Source: Streptomyces griseus (GTDB lineage: Bacteria > Actinomycetota > Actinomycetes > Streptomycetales > Streptomycetaceae). From it: a DNA stretch of 50,304 nt. Location: contig MUNB01000051.1 in NCBI GenBank assembly GCA_002154345.1, positions 1 to 50,304 of the forward strand, written 5' to 3'. Shown here one piece after another: positions 9,674-18,811 of this stretch; the first letter of the stretch is position 1, and every line of letters begins with the position of its first letter. The notes under the pieces are model-generated. The model worked only from the letters and a program-made list of their open reading frames with translations. It was not told the origin of the DNA and made no database searches. The translations under genes and the position numbers were made by a program.

Positions 9674-10519
9674 TCAGCCCTTGGTGGCGCCGGACGTCAG
9701 CCCGGCCACCAGGTACTTCTGGCCGAGGACGGCGGCGAGGACGACGGGCACGGTGATGAGGGAGGCGGCGGCCATCAGACCGCCCCAGTCCGTGCTCGCG
9801 TAGGAGATGAAGTTGAACAGGGTGACCGGCACGGTCTGGGTCCGGTCGTCGGAGAAGACCAGCGCGAACATGAAGTTGTTCCAGCTGAAGACGAAGGCCA
9901 GCAGCGAGGCGGTCGCGGTGCCCGGCGCCGCGAGCGGCAGCGAGATCCGCCAGAACGCGCCGAAGGCGCTCAGCCCGTCGGTGCGGGCGGCCTCCTCCAG
10001 CTCGACCGGCAGCCCCGCGAAGAAGCTGATCATGATCCACATGATCAGCGGCACCGACACGAACATATGGCTGAGGATCAGCACCGTGTAGGAGCCGACC
10101 AGGCCCATCCGCGCGAACAGGTAGTACCAGGGCACCAGCAGCGAGATCGCCGGGACGATGCGCGCCACGAGGATCACGGAGCCGGTACGGCGCATCGAGA
10201 ACCGGCCCACCGCCCAGGCCGCCGGTACGGCGATCACGGCGGAGAGCACCGTCGAAACCACCCCGACCAGGAGGGAGTTGCCCATCGAGCGCACGATCTG
10301 CCCGGCCTCGACGACGGCACGGAAGTTGTCCAGCGTGGGCGTGAACCACAGCCCGACGGACGGATCGGTCACCTGCACATTGGTCTTGAACGCCGCGGCG
10401 AACATCCACACCACCGGCAGCGCGAAGACGAGCGACACGACCGTGATGGCGGCCCCGCGCAGCCACGACCCGTACGGCCGGCCCCGCCGGGGGCGTACGG
10501 GGGAGAGGGTGGCACTCAT
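9674..10519 (-). CDS. Carbohydrate ABC transporter permease (MalG-type)
   Basis: A 281-residue permease with six predicted membrane helices and the EAA loop ([20 protein letters not shown]) that docks the ATPase. It belongs to the MalG half of CUT1 sugar importers. The ATG at 10519 overlaps the stop of the upstream permease gene as ATGA. No ATPase gene is present in this operon; Streptomyces CUT1 importers commonly share the MsiK ATPase encoded elsewhere. The next gene is manD. Confidence 0.88.
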   Translation of the reverse strand: MSATLSPVRPRRGRPYGSWLRGAAITVVSLVFALPVVWMFAAAFKTNVQVTDPSVGLWFTPTLDNFRAVVEAGQIVRSMGNSLLVGVVSTVLSAVIAVPAAWAVGRFSMRRTGSVILVARIVPAISLLVPWYYLFARMGLVGSYTVLILSHMFVSVPLIMWIMISFFAGLPVELEEAARTDGLSAFGAFWRISLPLAAPGTATASLLAFVFSWNNFMFALVFSDDRTQTVPVTLFNFISYASTDWGGLMAAASLITVPVVLAAVLGQKYLVAGLTSGATKG

Positions 10520-11496
10520 GCGTTCTTCCTTCCGCCCCGGCGGCGCAGCAGCACCACGACACCGATGATGAACAGCGTGAACAGGACCAGGACGGCGGCG
10601 GCCAGGCCGTACTCCTGGTAGTCGAAGGTGAGCCCGTAGGCGTAGACGTTGAGGGTCTCCACCTCGAAGTCCGAACCGCCGCCCGCGCCCTTGGTGGCGT
10701 AGAGGATGTCGAAGGTCTTCAGCGCGTCGACGGCGCGCAGCACGAGCGCGGTGGCGAGCGTCGGGCCGAGCATCGGCAGGACGACGTACCGGAAGCGCTG
10801 CCAGGCGTTGGCCCCGTCGACCAGGGCGGCCTCCTCCGGCTCCTCGGGCAGCGTGGTGAGCCCGGCGAGCAGCAGCAGCGTCATCATGGGCGTCCACTGC
10901 CAGACGTCGATGAGCATCAGCGTCGGCAGCGACTGCCCGACCGAGCCGAGGAACTCCTGCCGGGGCACGCCGACCGCTTCGAGCAGGTGGTTGGCGATGC
11001 CGTTGGTGGGGTCGAGGATCAGCAGCCACAGGATGCCGATCGCGACCGGCGTGGCGAGCAGCGGAACGATGAGCGCGGTACGGACCCAGCGCATCCCGGT
11101 GAACGGCCGCCGCATCAGCATCGCCAGGGCGAGCCCGAGCACCGTCTCCAGCACCACCGCACCGACGGTGAAGACCAGGGTGCGGCGGGCAGCGGGCCAG
11201 AACCGGCGGGTGTCGCCCAGCGCGTCGGCGAAGTTGCGCAGACCGACGTGGGCGCTGTCGGCGTTGACCGCGCCGAAGGCGTCGGTGAGGCTGAGGTTCA
11301 GCGTGAAGACCAGCGGAAAGACGATCATCAGGCCGACGAAGAGCACGGCCGGGGCGAGCATCGCCCACTTGAGCCGCCGGTTGGCCTGCTCGAAGGTCCG
11401 CTGCCGCCGCCCGGCCCCGGGCGGCGCCGGGCGCGACGTACGGACGGCGGAGCCCCGGGCGGCTGCCGTGCTCCTGGTGGCCTCGGTGGCGGGCAT
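10516..11496 (-). CDS. Carbohydrate ABC transporter permease (MalF-type)
   Basis: A 326-residue permease with a charged N-terminal extension followed by a first helix (WAMLAPAVLFVGLMIVFPLV) and the EAA loop (EEPEEAALVDGANAWQRFRY). It is the MalF-like partner of the following permease. Its ATG at 11496 shares a base with the TGA of the binding-protein gene (TGATG), so translation is coupled. It forms the membrane channel of a CUT1 sugar importer together with the downstream gene. Confidence 0.88.
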   Translation of the reverse strand: MPATEATRSTAAARGSAVRTSRPAPPGAGRRQRTFEQANRRLKWAMLAPAVLFVGLMIVFPLVFTLNLSLTDAFGAVNADSAHVGLRNFADALGDTRRFWPAARRTLVFTVGAVVLETVLGLALAMLMRRPFTGMRWVRTALIVPLLATPVAIGILWLLILDPTNGIANHLLEAVGVPRQEFLGSVGQSLPTLMLIDVWQWTPMMTLLLLAGLTTLPEEPEEAALVDGANAWQRFRYVVLPMLGPTLATALVLRAVDALKTFDILYATKGAGGGSDFEVETLNVYAYGLTFDYQEYGLAAAVLVLFTLFIIGVVVLLRRRGGRKNA

Positions 11497-12815
11497 CAGG
11501 ACTCCTTGTGGCGGTTGTCGCGTACGAGGAAATCGGCGAACTCCGCGTCCGCGTCGCGCACGACCGGCCGGACGGACTCGCCGAGGATGCCCGCGACCAG
11601 CGGACGGCCGACGATGTCCCGGGCCCGGCCGACCTGGAGGACCCGGGGCCGGTCGTAGCCGACGCCGCGTTCCGCGTTGAGCCGCATGGATTCGGCCAGC
11701 TCCGGCGGGAAGGCGGCCAGCGTCTTCGGGTCGGACCACACCGAGGAGCGGGCGCCCGGTATGCCCTCCGACTGGAGGGCGGCCGACATCTCGGGGCCGG
11801 CGGCCCACCGGATGAACTCCCAGGCGTCGTCGCGCAGTCGGGAGAAGGTGTTGATGCCGAGGCTCCAGGACGGGATGTTGTGCGGCCTGGCCCCGGCCGG
11901 CCCGGCGGGGAACGGGGCGAAGCCGACGGTCTCACGCACCCGGGACACCTTCGGGTCGAGGAAGCTGCTGTAGATCGCGTCGGCGTCGACGAAGAAGGCG
12001 GCCTTGCCCTGCGCGAAGATCGGCATCGCCTGTTCGAGGCTCATGTTGGTCGCCCCGGGCGGCCCGGAGCCGGCCAGCAGCCGGCCGTAGTACTCGTACG
12101 CGGCGACGGCCTCGGCGCTGCCGATCCCGGACGTGCCGTCCACGACGAAGTCACCGCCGTACGAGTAGAGGAAGCTCGACCACTGGGACACCGCGCCGCT
12201 GCGCTGGCCCCGGCCGACGTACCCGTAGAACCCGTCCTTCCGGCGGGTCAGCTCCCGCGCGCCCTCCATCAGGGCCTCCAGGGTGCGCGGCGGCCCGCCC
12301 AGGTCCTCCACCAGGTCCTTGCGGTAGTAGAGCGCGGGGCGCTCGGTCACCACCGGGACGCTCAGCACCTTCCCGGCCGTGACCGACGCCTCGCGCGGCG
12401 CGTCCTGGAAGTCGTCCCAGGCGAACCGGGCGTCGTCGGCGACCCGGTCGCTGAGGTCGGCCAGCCAGCCGTTGTGCCCGAAGAGCAACTGCTCCTGGAG
12501 CGCGCGGACCATCATCACGTCCACGTCGGTGCCCGACGCGTTGAGCTTGACGTTGTAGCTGCTCGCGAGCTGGTCGGCGGTGAGCAGCGTCATGGAGACC
12601 CGCCGCCCGATCCGCTCCTCGAACTCCGCGGTGCGGCGCTTGACCGCCTGCGACCAGACGTGGTTGATCGCCATGATCCGCAACGGTGTGCCGGCCGAGG
12701 GCGTGCCGCCCCCGCCCGAACAGGCGCTCAGCGCGCCCGCCCCGGCGCCCGCCGCGACCCCTGCGGCCAGCCTGCCGAAGGCGCGCCGGCTCAGGAGCTG
12801 GCTGCTCGTGGACAT
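11496..12815 (-). CDS. Sugar-binding lipoprotein of the ABC importer
   Basis: A 439-residue extracellular solute-binding protein, family 1. The N-terminus has SRRAFGRLA, a twin-arginine motif, then an Ala/Gly-rich hydrophobic stretch and lipobox LSAC, so it is a Tat lipoprotein anchored outside the membrane. ATG at 12815 is chosen because it places this signal at the N-terminus; a longer in-frame reading adds only low-complexity Arg/Thr/His residues and runs through the operator. It heads the importer-manD operon. A FadR-type operator 85 bases upstream and a GntR gene just beyond suggest direct control. Confidence 0.87.
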   Translation of the reverse strand: MSTSSQLLSRRAFGRLAAGVAAGAGAGALSACSGGGGTPSAGTPLRIMAINHVWSQAVKRRTAEFEERIGRRVSMTLLTADQLASSYNVKLNASGTDVDVMMVRALQEQLLFGHNGWLADLSDRVADDARFAWDDFQDAPREASVTAGKVLSVPVVTERPALYYRKDLVEDLGGPPRTLEALMEGARELTRRKDGFYGYVGRGQRSGAVSQWSSFLYSYGGDFVVDGTSGIGSAEAVAAYEYYGRLLAGSGPPGATNMSLEQAMPIFAQGKAAFFVDADAIYSSFLDPKVSRVRETVGFAPFPAGPAGARPHNIPSWSLGINTFSRLRDDAWEFIRWAAGPEMSAALQSEGIPGARSSVWSDPKTLAAFPPELAESMRLNAERGVGYDRPRVLQVGRARDIVGRPLVAGILGESVRPVVRDADAEFADFLVRDNRHKES

Positions 12816-12899
12816 CCTTGTCCTCGTTTCTCTGCGTTGCTCTGCGGTACGTGCGTGCTTGTGGGGGTGTGTGCGTGTGGGGGTGCGCGTGCGGGACTC

Positions 12900-12932
12900 T
12901 GGTCCTACCTGGTCCAACTGGTAGGACCAGTT
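12900..12932. promoter_or_regulatory. FadR/GntR-type operators upstream of the importer operon
   Basis: A perfect 7+7 dyad (AACTGGT, three bases, ACCAGTT) spans 12916-12932 and contains TGGTAGGACCA, which fits the FadR-subfamily consensus TNGTNNNACNA. A second near-consensus copy TGGTCCTACCT lies at 12900-12910. The sites stand between the binding-protein start (12815) and the GntR gene (stop at 13010), in the right place to control the importer-manD operon. Confidence 0.75.
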
Positions 12933-13009
12933 GATCCGGACGTGACCGTAACAGCAGGGAAACCTCTACGACCAGACCCTGAAGCGAAGATTCCGGTGGC
13001 TGGACCGGG

Positions 13010-13828
13010 CTAGCGTCCCGGAGGTGTCCGGCGGCCCTCGGCCTGGTCGAGCAGCGTCTCGATGTGATTGCGCGCCATCGTGTCGACCTGGACGTCGAGA
13101 TCGGCCCCGTACGTCCGCAGCCCCAGCATCAAGTGCTCCCGCATCCGTGCACAGGCGAGGTCCACGTCCCGGGCCTCGACCGCCTCGAAGATCTCCGGGT
13201 GGTGCGGCACGCCGGGTTCGCCGATCGAGGGATCGGAGTTCGAGCGGAGCATCATCTCGAACATCATCCCGCCGATCGAGGACAGCATGATCCGCAGCAC
13301 CGGGTTCTTGCTGGCCACCGCGATGGCATCGTGGAAGTCCATGTCCGCCTGGGCCTTGACGACGACGTCGGTCGCCGACTCCAGCGCGTCCCGGGCGGCC
13401 CGCATCGCCGCGATGTCCTCGTCCGTGGCCCGCTCGGTCGCCAGCCGGACCATCTCGACCTCCAGCGGGATCCGCGCCTCGATCAGCTGCCGGACGGTGG
13501 GCCGGCCCGCCCGGTAGAGCGCGTCGTACCCCCGGGCCTGCCCGGAGGACTGCTCGCGGACGAAGGAGCCGCGTCCCGGGGCGACTTCGATCAGATGCTG
13601 GGCCTCCAGCCGCCGCAACACCTCGCGCACGACGTTCCGGCTGGCGCCGAACTGTGCGGCGAGCTCCCGCTCGGACGGGAGCTTCGTCCCGACGGCGATG
13701 GTGCCGGAGCGGATGTCGTGCTCCAGCTCACGGGCGATGCGCTCCGTCAGAAGCCCGCGCCGGGCGGGGTCCGCGACCGGACCGGGCCGCGCGGAGTCCG
13801 ACGGGGGCGAGGGGACGGACGGCTGCAT
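13010..13828 (-). CDS. GntR-family regulator, FadR (FCD) subfamily
   Basis: A 272-residue regulator with an N-terminal winged helix (TKLPSERELAAQFGASRNVV then REVLRRLEAQHLIEV) and a helical FCD ligand domain whose conserved Asp/His residues (DMDFHDAIA, HHPEIFEAVEARD) usually hold a metal and a carboxylate effector. ATG at 13828 is chosen; a longer in-frame reading adds 74 Arg/Pro-rich residues that look non-coding. FadR-type regulators often sense sugar acids, matching the neighbouring mannonate dehydratase. Two matching operators stand immediately downstream, ahead of the importer operon. Confidence 0.88.
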   Translation of the reverse strand: MQPSVPSPPSDSARPGPVADPARRGLLTERIARELEHDIRSGTIAVGTKLPSERELAAQFGASRNVVREVLRRLEAQHLIEVAPGRGSFVREQSSGQARGYDALYRAGRPTVRQLIEARIPLEVEMVRLATERATDEDIAAMRAARDALESATDVVVKAQADMDFHDAIAVASKNPVLRIMLSSIGGMMFEMMLRSNSDPSIGEPGVPHHPEIFEAVEARDVDLACARMREHLMLGLRTYGADLDVQVDTMARNHIETLLDQAEGRRTPPGR

Positions 13829-14077
13829 GATCGCAGCGTACAGCGCCGGAAGCCGCACGCGGCGGCGTGGTCGGGATGACCGATCCGGAGGGGACGGAAG
13901 CCGGACCCGGTCCCTCCGGCATGTCCGCGGTCCGGGCCGTGGTCGACGGGGGAGTGCGCCACTGCGGCATGACCGCCTGACGGGCTCCTGTGCGGGTTGC
14001 GGCGGACGAACCGGGCAAAGGGTGGAATCGCCCATCCATGGAAAGGGCATTTCGTGTGCCCGTGACAGGGAGCCGAC

Positions 14078-15052
14078 ATGACTGACCTACCTCCTCCGAT
14101 CACCCCCTGCCTCGAACCCGCGGCGAAGGAGCTGTGCGAGGCCACGGACCCGCACCCGCGGATCTACGAGGTCCCCCCGGAGAAGGGCCGTGACCTTCTG
14201 CCCGGCCTGCAGAGCGACCTGAGCGTGCCCCGTCCCGAGGTCGACGAGGAGTGGGTCGACGTGGACGCGGGCGAGTGGGGCACGGTCCGCACCCGGATCA
14301 TCCGGCCCAAGGGGACCACCGGTCCGCTGCCGGTGGTCTTCTTCATCCACGGCGCTGGCTGGGTCTTCGGCGACGACAAGACCCACGACCGCCTCTTCCG
14401 CGAACTCACCGTCGGCGCCGGTGCGGCGGGCGTCTTCCCCGTGTACGACCGCGCACCCGAGGCCACGTACCCCACCCAGGTCGAGCAGAACTACGCGGTC
14501 GGCCGGTGGGTCCTCGAACACGGCGCGGAACACGGCCTGGACACCTCGCGGATCGCCGTCACCGGAGAGTCGGTCGGCGGCTGCATGTCCGCCGTCTTCG
14601 CGCTGATGAACAAGGAGCGCGGCGGGATCGACCTCAAGGCGCAGGTCCTGCTGTACCCGGTGGCCGACGCCGACTTCGACACCCCGTCCTACCTCCAGTT
14701 CGCCGAGGGCTACTACCTCACCCGCGACGGCATGAAGTGGTTCTGGGACGCCTACACCAGCGACCCCGCCCAGCGCACCGAGGTGCACGCCTCCCCACTC
14801 CGGGCTTCCCTGGACCAGCTCCGGGGGCTGCCCACCACCCTGGTCATCACCGACGAGGCGGACGTCCTGCGCGACGAGGGCGAGAGTTACGCCAACAGGC
14901 TGCGCGAGGCCGGCGTGGACGTGACCTCCGTACGGGTGGCCGGCATGGTCCACGACTTCCTCCTCCTGGACAGCCTGCGCGACACCCGCGCCGCCAACGT
15001 CGCCCGCACCCTCGCCGTCGACGCACTCAAGAAGGCCCTGCACGACGGCTGA
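14078..15052 (+). CDS. Alpha/beta hydrolase (hormone-sensitive lipase-like esterase)
   Basis: A 324-residue esterase. The oxyanion motif is HGAGW at 91-95 (HGGG family variant), the nucleophile Ser165 lies in GESVGG, and the other triad members are probably Asp262 (DEADVL) and His292 (MVHDF). These match the family IV bacterial lipases/esterases that act on short-chain esters. It has no signal peptide, so it is probably cytoplasmic. It is monocistronic, divergent from the GntR gene and convergent with the CHAT gene; the natural substrate is unknown. Confidence 0.88.
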   Translation: MTDLPPPITPCLEPAAKELCEATDPHPRIYEVPPEKGRDLLPGLQSDLSVPRPEVDEEWVDVDAGEWGTVRTRIIRPKGTTGPLPVVFFIHGAGWVFGDDKTHDRLFRELTVGAGAAGVFPVYDRAPEATYPTQVEQNYAVGRWVLEHGAEHGLDTSRIAVTGESVGGCMSAVFALMNKERGGIDLKAQVLLYPVADADFDTPSYLQFAEGYYLTRDGMKWFWDAYTSDPAQRTEVHASPLRASLDQLRGLPTTLVITDEADVLRDEGESYANRLREAGVDVTSVRVAGMVHDFLLLDSLRDTRAANVARTLAVDALKKALHDG

Positions 15053-15094
15053 GGGCGCGACGGCTGAGGGCGCGACAGCCGGGTCGCCCCGTGC

Positions 15095-18000
15095 TCAGGC
15101 GCCCGCGTGGACGTGCGCGGCCCACACCGACGGCAGGTTCGGATACGTCGTTCTGAGCAGCCTGACCGCACGGTGGACCGCCGCCGACGCGCACAGCACA
15201 CCGGATCGACCGGCCGTCAGCTCGCCGTAGACCTGTCGGCTGAAGGCCGGTGCCACAGCGTCGTCCACGCGCCAGAGCGTTCCGACCACCTGGGAGAAGC
15301 CGGCGATCTGAAAGGCCGCCAACGGGTGGATCGCCTCGTCGGACAGGCGCGCGGTGGTACGGGCCGTGTCGCAGGCGGACAGAAACGCGAACTCCGCGTT
15401 CCGCAGGCGCAGTCGGGAAAGGTCCAGCACCCGGAACGGCGCGCGTTCGTGGTCGTGCAGCACGAGGTGGCTGTCCGAGGGATTGTCCGGGTCGCTGTAC
15501 CCGTGGCAGGCGAAGTGCGCCCAGCCGCCGTCGGACAGGGCGTCGAGAACGGTGTCACGCGTCGCGTCCGCGCCGACCAGGACCGTGGCGCCGGGGACGA
15601 GGGCGGCCAGGTGGCCGGCTTCGGTCGCCGCGCCGGGCAGGTCCGGGGCGTCCGGAGTATGCGGCATCGCGACCACCAGCAGCCGCGGCTCGGTCCGGTC
15701 GTCGCGGCGGCCCGCGCGGGCGTGGCCCAGTGCGCGGATCGTCGGCGTCATCGAGGAGACGACGCGGTCGAGGAGCGCGGGTCCGCCGTCGCGGTGGTGG
15801 CCCGCCGCATGGAGGGGAAGCAGGCTGAGCGCCCCGACCGGAGCCCACCAGATCCTCGGCCACGGACCGTCCGCCGCCGGTGGTTCCGTCAGCCCCAACT
15901 CGTCGAGCACCGGCCCCGCGACGGTGTCCCACAGCCAGCCGAGCGTGTCGTGGACCGTCTGCTCCGCGGCCATCCGGCCCTCGGAGAACGCGGTGTGCAG
16001 AGCGCGTACGCGCTGACTCACGGCCTGCGAGCTCAGCCCGTCCAGCCGGAGCGGCCGGACCCCGTCCGGAGTGAGGATCAGCGCGTCACACCGGTGCCGG
16101 CTGACGTTGACGTACACGATCGGGCCCTCGTGCGCCTGCGCGGTGAGGTCGGTGAGCAGCGGCGGCCGCAGGAACCGCTCCAACCCGGGCAGCGCGCGGA
16201 TCCGGTCGGTCACCGCGTCGAGCTCGTCGGCGAGGGCCACCCGGTCGCTCGCGGTGTCGGTCTCGAACTCCGCGGTGAGCGTACGGAAGCGATCGGCCAA
16301 CTCGGGAGCCAGCTCGCGCAGATCGGAGAGATCGCCGCGGCTGTCGAGCGCCTGGGCGGCCAGCACGCAGCGCCCGGATTCGAGCAGGGTCACCGCGCTC
16401 ACCTCGTCACCGGCGGCCAGCGCGCACGCGGCCGCGTCGGCGGCGACCCCGGCGAACCGGCCGAGCCAGTACTGGGCGTCCTCGCGGTCCAGGCGGCGCC
16501 CGGCGATCCGGGGCAGCAGCCGGACCGCGGCGGCGTACCCCTCGGCCGCGACGTCGAACCGCCCGGCCTCGGCGGCCAGATCACCCCACCGGCCCGCCGC
16601 CTCCGCCCGGTTCCGCGCGGGCGATCCGGCGGACGCCGCGGCTTCCCGGTAGCAGTCGAGGGCCTCGGCCAGCGCGTCGTCGTCGCCGAGGTGCCGGAAG
16701 CCGAGCGCCAGGACGTTGGCGACGCCGGTCAGCAGACCGGCCCGGGAGTAGGCGTCCTGCTCGGGCATCAGCGCCACACTCCGGGCCAGGCCGACCGCCT
16801 CGGCGAGAACCTGCGTGTCCACCGGCTCCGGCGGCTCCTGTCGCGCGACGGCAGGCACGGCGGCGTGGACGGCGGGCGCGGCGGGTGAGGCGAGGCTCGT
16901 GCACCAGTCGCCGAGCACGGTGGCCAGGCTCGCGGTGTACCCGGGCCGGTGCGGGCTGTCCTCCGGAGTCGCCGCCACGGACGCGCGCCGCGCCGCGATC
17001 GCGTCCAGCAACGCGTTCCGGTCGCCGAACCTGGTGTACGCCATTTCCAGCACACCGCCGAGATTGGCCAGCCGCCCCGCCCGTTCCGGGTCGTCGTCCG
17101 CCGTCACCTCCACGGCCGCACGGTGCGCGTCGATCGCCTCGTCGAGCACGCTCGCCCCGCCCGTCCTGGTGAACCGGTCGGACAGGATGGCGCCGAGGTT
17201 GGAGAGCCGCTGGGCCTGTCCGGCGACCAGGCTCGCGCCGAGGCGGACGGACTCCCGCGCGTGGTCGACCGCCTCCGACAGCACCCGCAGCTCGCCGGTC
17301 ACCCGGAACCGGTTGTGCAGCACGACGGCGAGGATCCCGAGCGAACGCGGGTGGTCACCCCGCCCGGCCGAGGCCTCGGCGGCACGGCGGGCGACGTCGA
17401 TCGCGTCCACGACGTGGGCCAGGTCTCCGGTCGCGTGGAACCACGCGTTCAGGTTGACGGCGAGGTTGCCGAGGAACTGGACCCGCAGCGGATGGCCGGC
17501 CGGCGTGCACGCGACCGCCTCCCGCTCGACGGCGACGGCCTCCGCGAGCGCGGCGTGGTCCCCGAACTCCTCACCCCGGGTGGCCAGCGCCGCGGCGAAG
17601 TGGTCCAGCCGCACGCACCGGCGCGGATGCCCGGCAGGCGTCCCCGCCGCCACCGAGCGCCCGAGCTCGATCGCCCGGTCGAGCAGGTCCGGGTCCCGGT
17701 TCCGCTGGAACTCGGCGGCGTAGCGGCCGCACATGTCGGCCTCGGTGTCGGCGCGTTCCCAGCCGCCGGTCGACTCCGGGCGCTCGCCGGTGAGCGCCGC
17801 CCAGTCCCGTTCCGTGGTCGTCAGATCGACGAGGTTCCGCGAGTGCCCCGGATCGGTGACCGGGGTGTGGGCCACCAGCGTCCGCCGGACCCGGAGCAGT
17901 TCGGCCAGGTCGTCCCGTGCTCCGTGCGCCCGGTAGCGGTCGCCGAGGAGGTACGCGAGGTGCCTCAGCCGTTCGCGTACGTCGTCCGATCCGGCCGGGG

Positions 18001-18661
18001 TGAACTCCACCGCTCGCCGCGCGGCGTCGACGGCTTCCTCCACGACACCGGTGTCCCCGGTGGCGCGGGACCAGTCGCGCAGGACGACGGCGAGGAAATG
18101 CAGACTCCTGGCGGTGAGAGCGTCATCGGGGGAGCAGTCGACGGCGTCCCGCGCGTGCTCGACGGCTTCCGCCAGCGGGGCGAGGTCCTGCGTCACGGTG
18201 AAGGCCGTCCGCAGCGCGACAACGAGGTTGCCGAGGTAGAACGCCTTCTTCGCGGACGGTGCCTCGTCGACGGCGCTCCGGCTCCAGTCCACCGCGTCGG
18301 CCAGGGTGTCGCGGTCCTGGTTCCGCTGGAACGCGGTGTGCAGCAGCATGCCGATGTTGTTGGCGTAGCTCGCCGAGTCCTCCGGGCTTTCGTACGCCAG
18401 GAAATACGCCTCCGTGACGTGCTGAACGGCCTCCTGGAGGAACGCGAAGTCGCCGGCCTGGTGGTAGCGGGTCTGCAACAGGCCCCCGAGGTTCGACAGC
18501 ACCGAGCGGCGCTCGGACGCGTCCGCGTCCGCGTCGAGCTCGGACAGCACGGCGCGTCCGAGCTCGACCGCGCTCTCGACCGACGCGGGGTCCGGGCTGT
18601 GCCGGGCCACGCGGAACGCCTCCCCGAACCGCGCGGCCGGCTCGTCCACGGGGCCGCCCAC
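15095..18661 (-). CDS. TPR-CHAT protein (caspase-like protease domain)
   Basis: A 1188-residue protein. About residues 20-700 are tandem TPR-like helical repeats, visible as recurring 'A-D-A-R-x-A/S-V' helices. The C-terminal ~300 residues form a CHAT domain, a caspase/separase-type cysteine protease fold, with catalytic His in HFACHG (about His1053) and Cys in LSACDTA (about Cys1097); both are intact, so activity is plausible. GTG at 18661 follows the stop of a 48-residue ORF by only 3 bases, and that ORF overlaps a DUF6338-like membrane gene, so all three are coupled. TPR-CHAT proteins elsewhere act as nuclease- or sensor-triggered proteases (Craspase, gasdermin-activating proteases). The target here is unknown. 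Confidence 0.85.
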   Translation of the reverse strand: MGGPVDEPAARFGEAFRVARHSPDPASVESAVELGRAVLSELDADADASERRSVLSNLGGLLQTRYHQAGDFAFLQEAVQHVTEAYFLAYESPEDSASYANNIGMLLHTAFQRNQDRDTLADAVDWSRSAVDEAPSAKKAFYLGNLVVALRTAFTVTQDLAPLAEAVEHARDAVDCSPDDALTARSLHFLAVVLRDWSRATGDTGVVEEAVDAARRAVEFTPAGSDDVRERLRHLAYLLGDRYRAHGARDDLAELLRVRRTLVAHTPVTDPGHSRNLVDLTTTERDWAALTGERPESTGGWERADTEADMCGRYAAEFQRNRDPDLLDRAIELGRSVAAGTPAGHPRRCVRLDHFAAALATRGEEFGDHAALAEAVAVEREAVACTPAGHPLRVQFLGNLAVNLNAWFHATGDLAHVVDAIDVARRAAEASAGRGDHPRSLGILAVVLHNRFRVTGELRVLSEAVDHARESVRLGASLVAGQAQRLSNLGAILSDRFTRTGGASVLDEAIDAHRAAVEVTADDDPERAGRLANLGGVLEMAYTRFGDRNALLDAIAARRASVAATPEDSPHRPGYTASLATVLGDWCTSLASPAAPAVHAAVPAVARQEPPEPVDTQVLAEAVGLARSVALMPEQDAYSRAGLLTGVANVLALGFRHLGDDDALAEALDCYREAAASAGSPARNRAEAAGRWGDLAAEAGRFDVAAEGYAAAVRLLPRIAGRRLDREDAQYWLGRFAGVAADAAACALAAGDEVSAVTLLESGRCVLAAQALDSRGDLSDLRELAPELADRFRTLTAEFETDTASDRVALADELDAVTDRIRALPGLERFLRPPLLTDLTAQAHEGPIVYVNVSRHRCDALILTPDGVRPLRLDGLSSQAVSQRVRALHTAFSEGRMAAEQTVHDTLGWLWDTVAGPVLDELGLTEPPAADGPWPRIWWAPVGALSLLPLHAAGHHRDGGPALLDRVVSSMTPTIRALGHARAGRRDDRTEPRLLVVAMPHTPDAPDLPGAATEAGHLAALVPGATVLVGADATRDTVLDALSDGGWAHFACHGYSDPDNPSDSHLVLHDHERAPFRVLDLSRLRLRNAEFAFLSACDTARTTARLSDEAIHPLAAFQIAGFSQVVGTLWRVDDAVAPAFSRQVYGELTAGRSGVLCASAAVHRAVRLLRTTYPNLPSVWAAHVHAGA

Positions 18662-18664
18662 GCG

Positions 18665-18811
18665 TCAGTCCTCGGTGCCGTTCGAGGTGCCGGCCGGTCC
18701 GCCGGGCGCCTCGTCCGGCTCGGCGACCTCGCGTTTCGGGGTGTAGCCGCGCCCCTCGTCCGCCTCCAGCAGCGCCGCCTCTTCGGGCGAGAGCTCGGGT
18801 TCGTACGCCAT
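18665..18811 (-). CDS. 48-residue acidic protein between DUF6338 and TPR-CHAT genes
   Basis: A small ORF, MAYEPELSPEEAALLEADEG onwards, ending GTSNGTED. Its ATG overlaps the stop of the DUF6338-like gene as TGATG and its stop lies 3 bases before the GTG of the TPR-CHAT gene. This tight coupling on both sides argues it is real. It is strongly acidic, probably disordered, with no signal or membrane segment. It could be a substrate, inhibitor or adaptor of the CHAT protease, but no function is known. Confidence 0.7.
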   Translation of the reverse strand: MAYEPELSPEEAALLEADEGRGYTPKREVAEPDEAPGGPAGTSNGTED

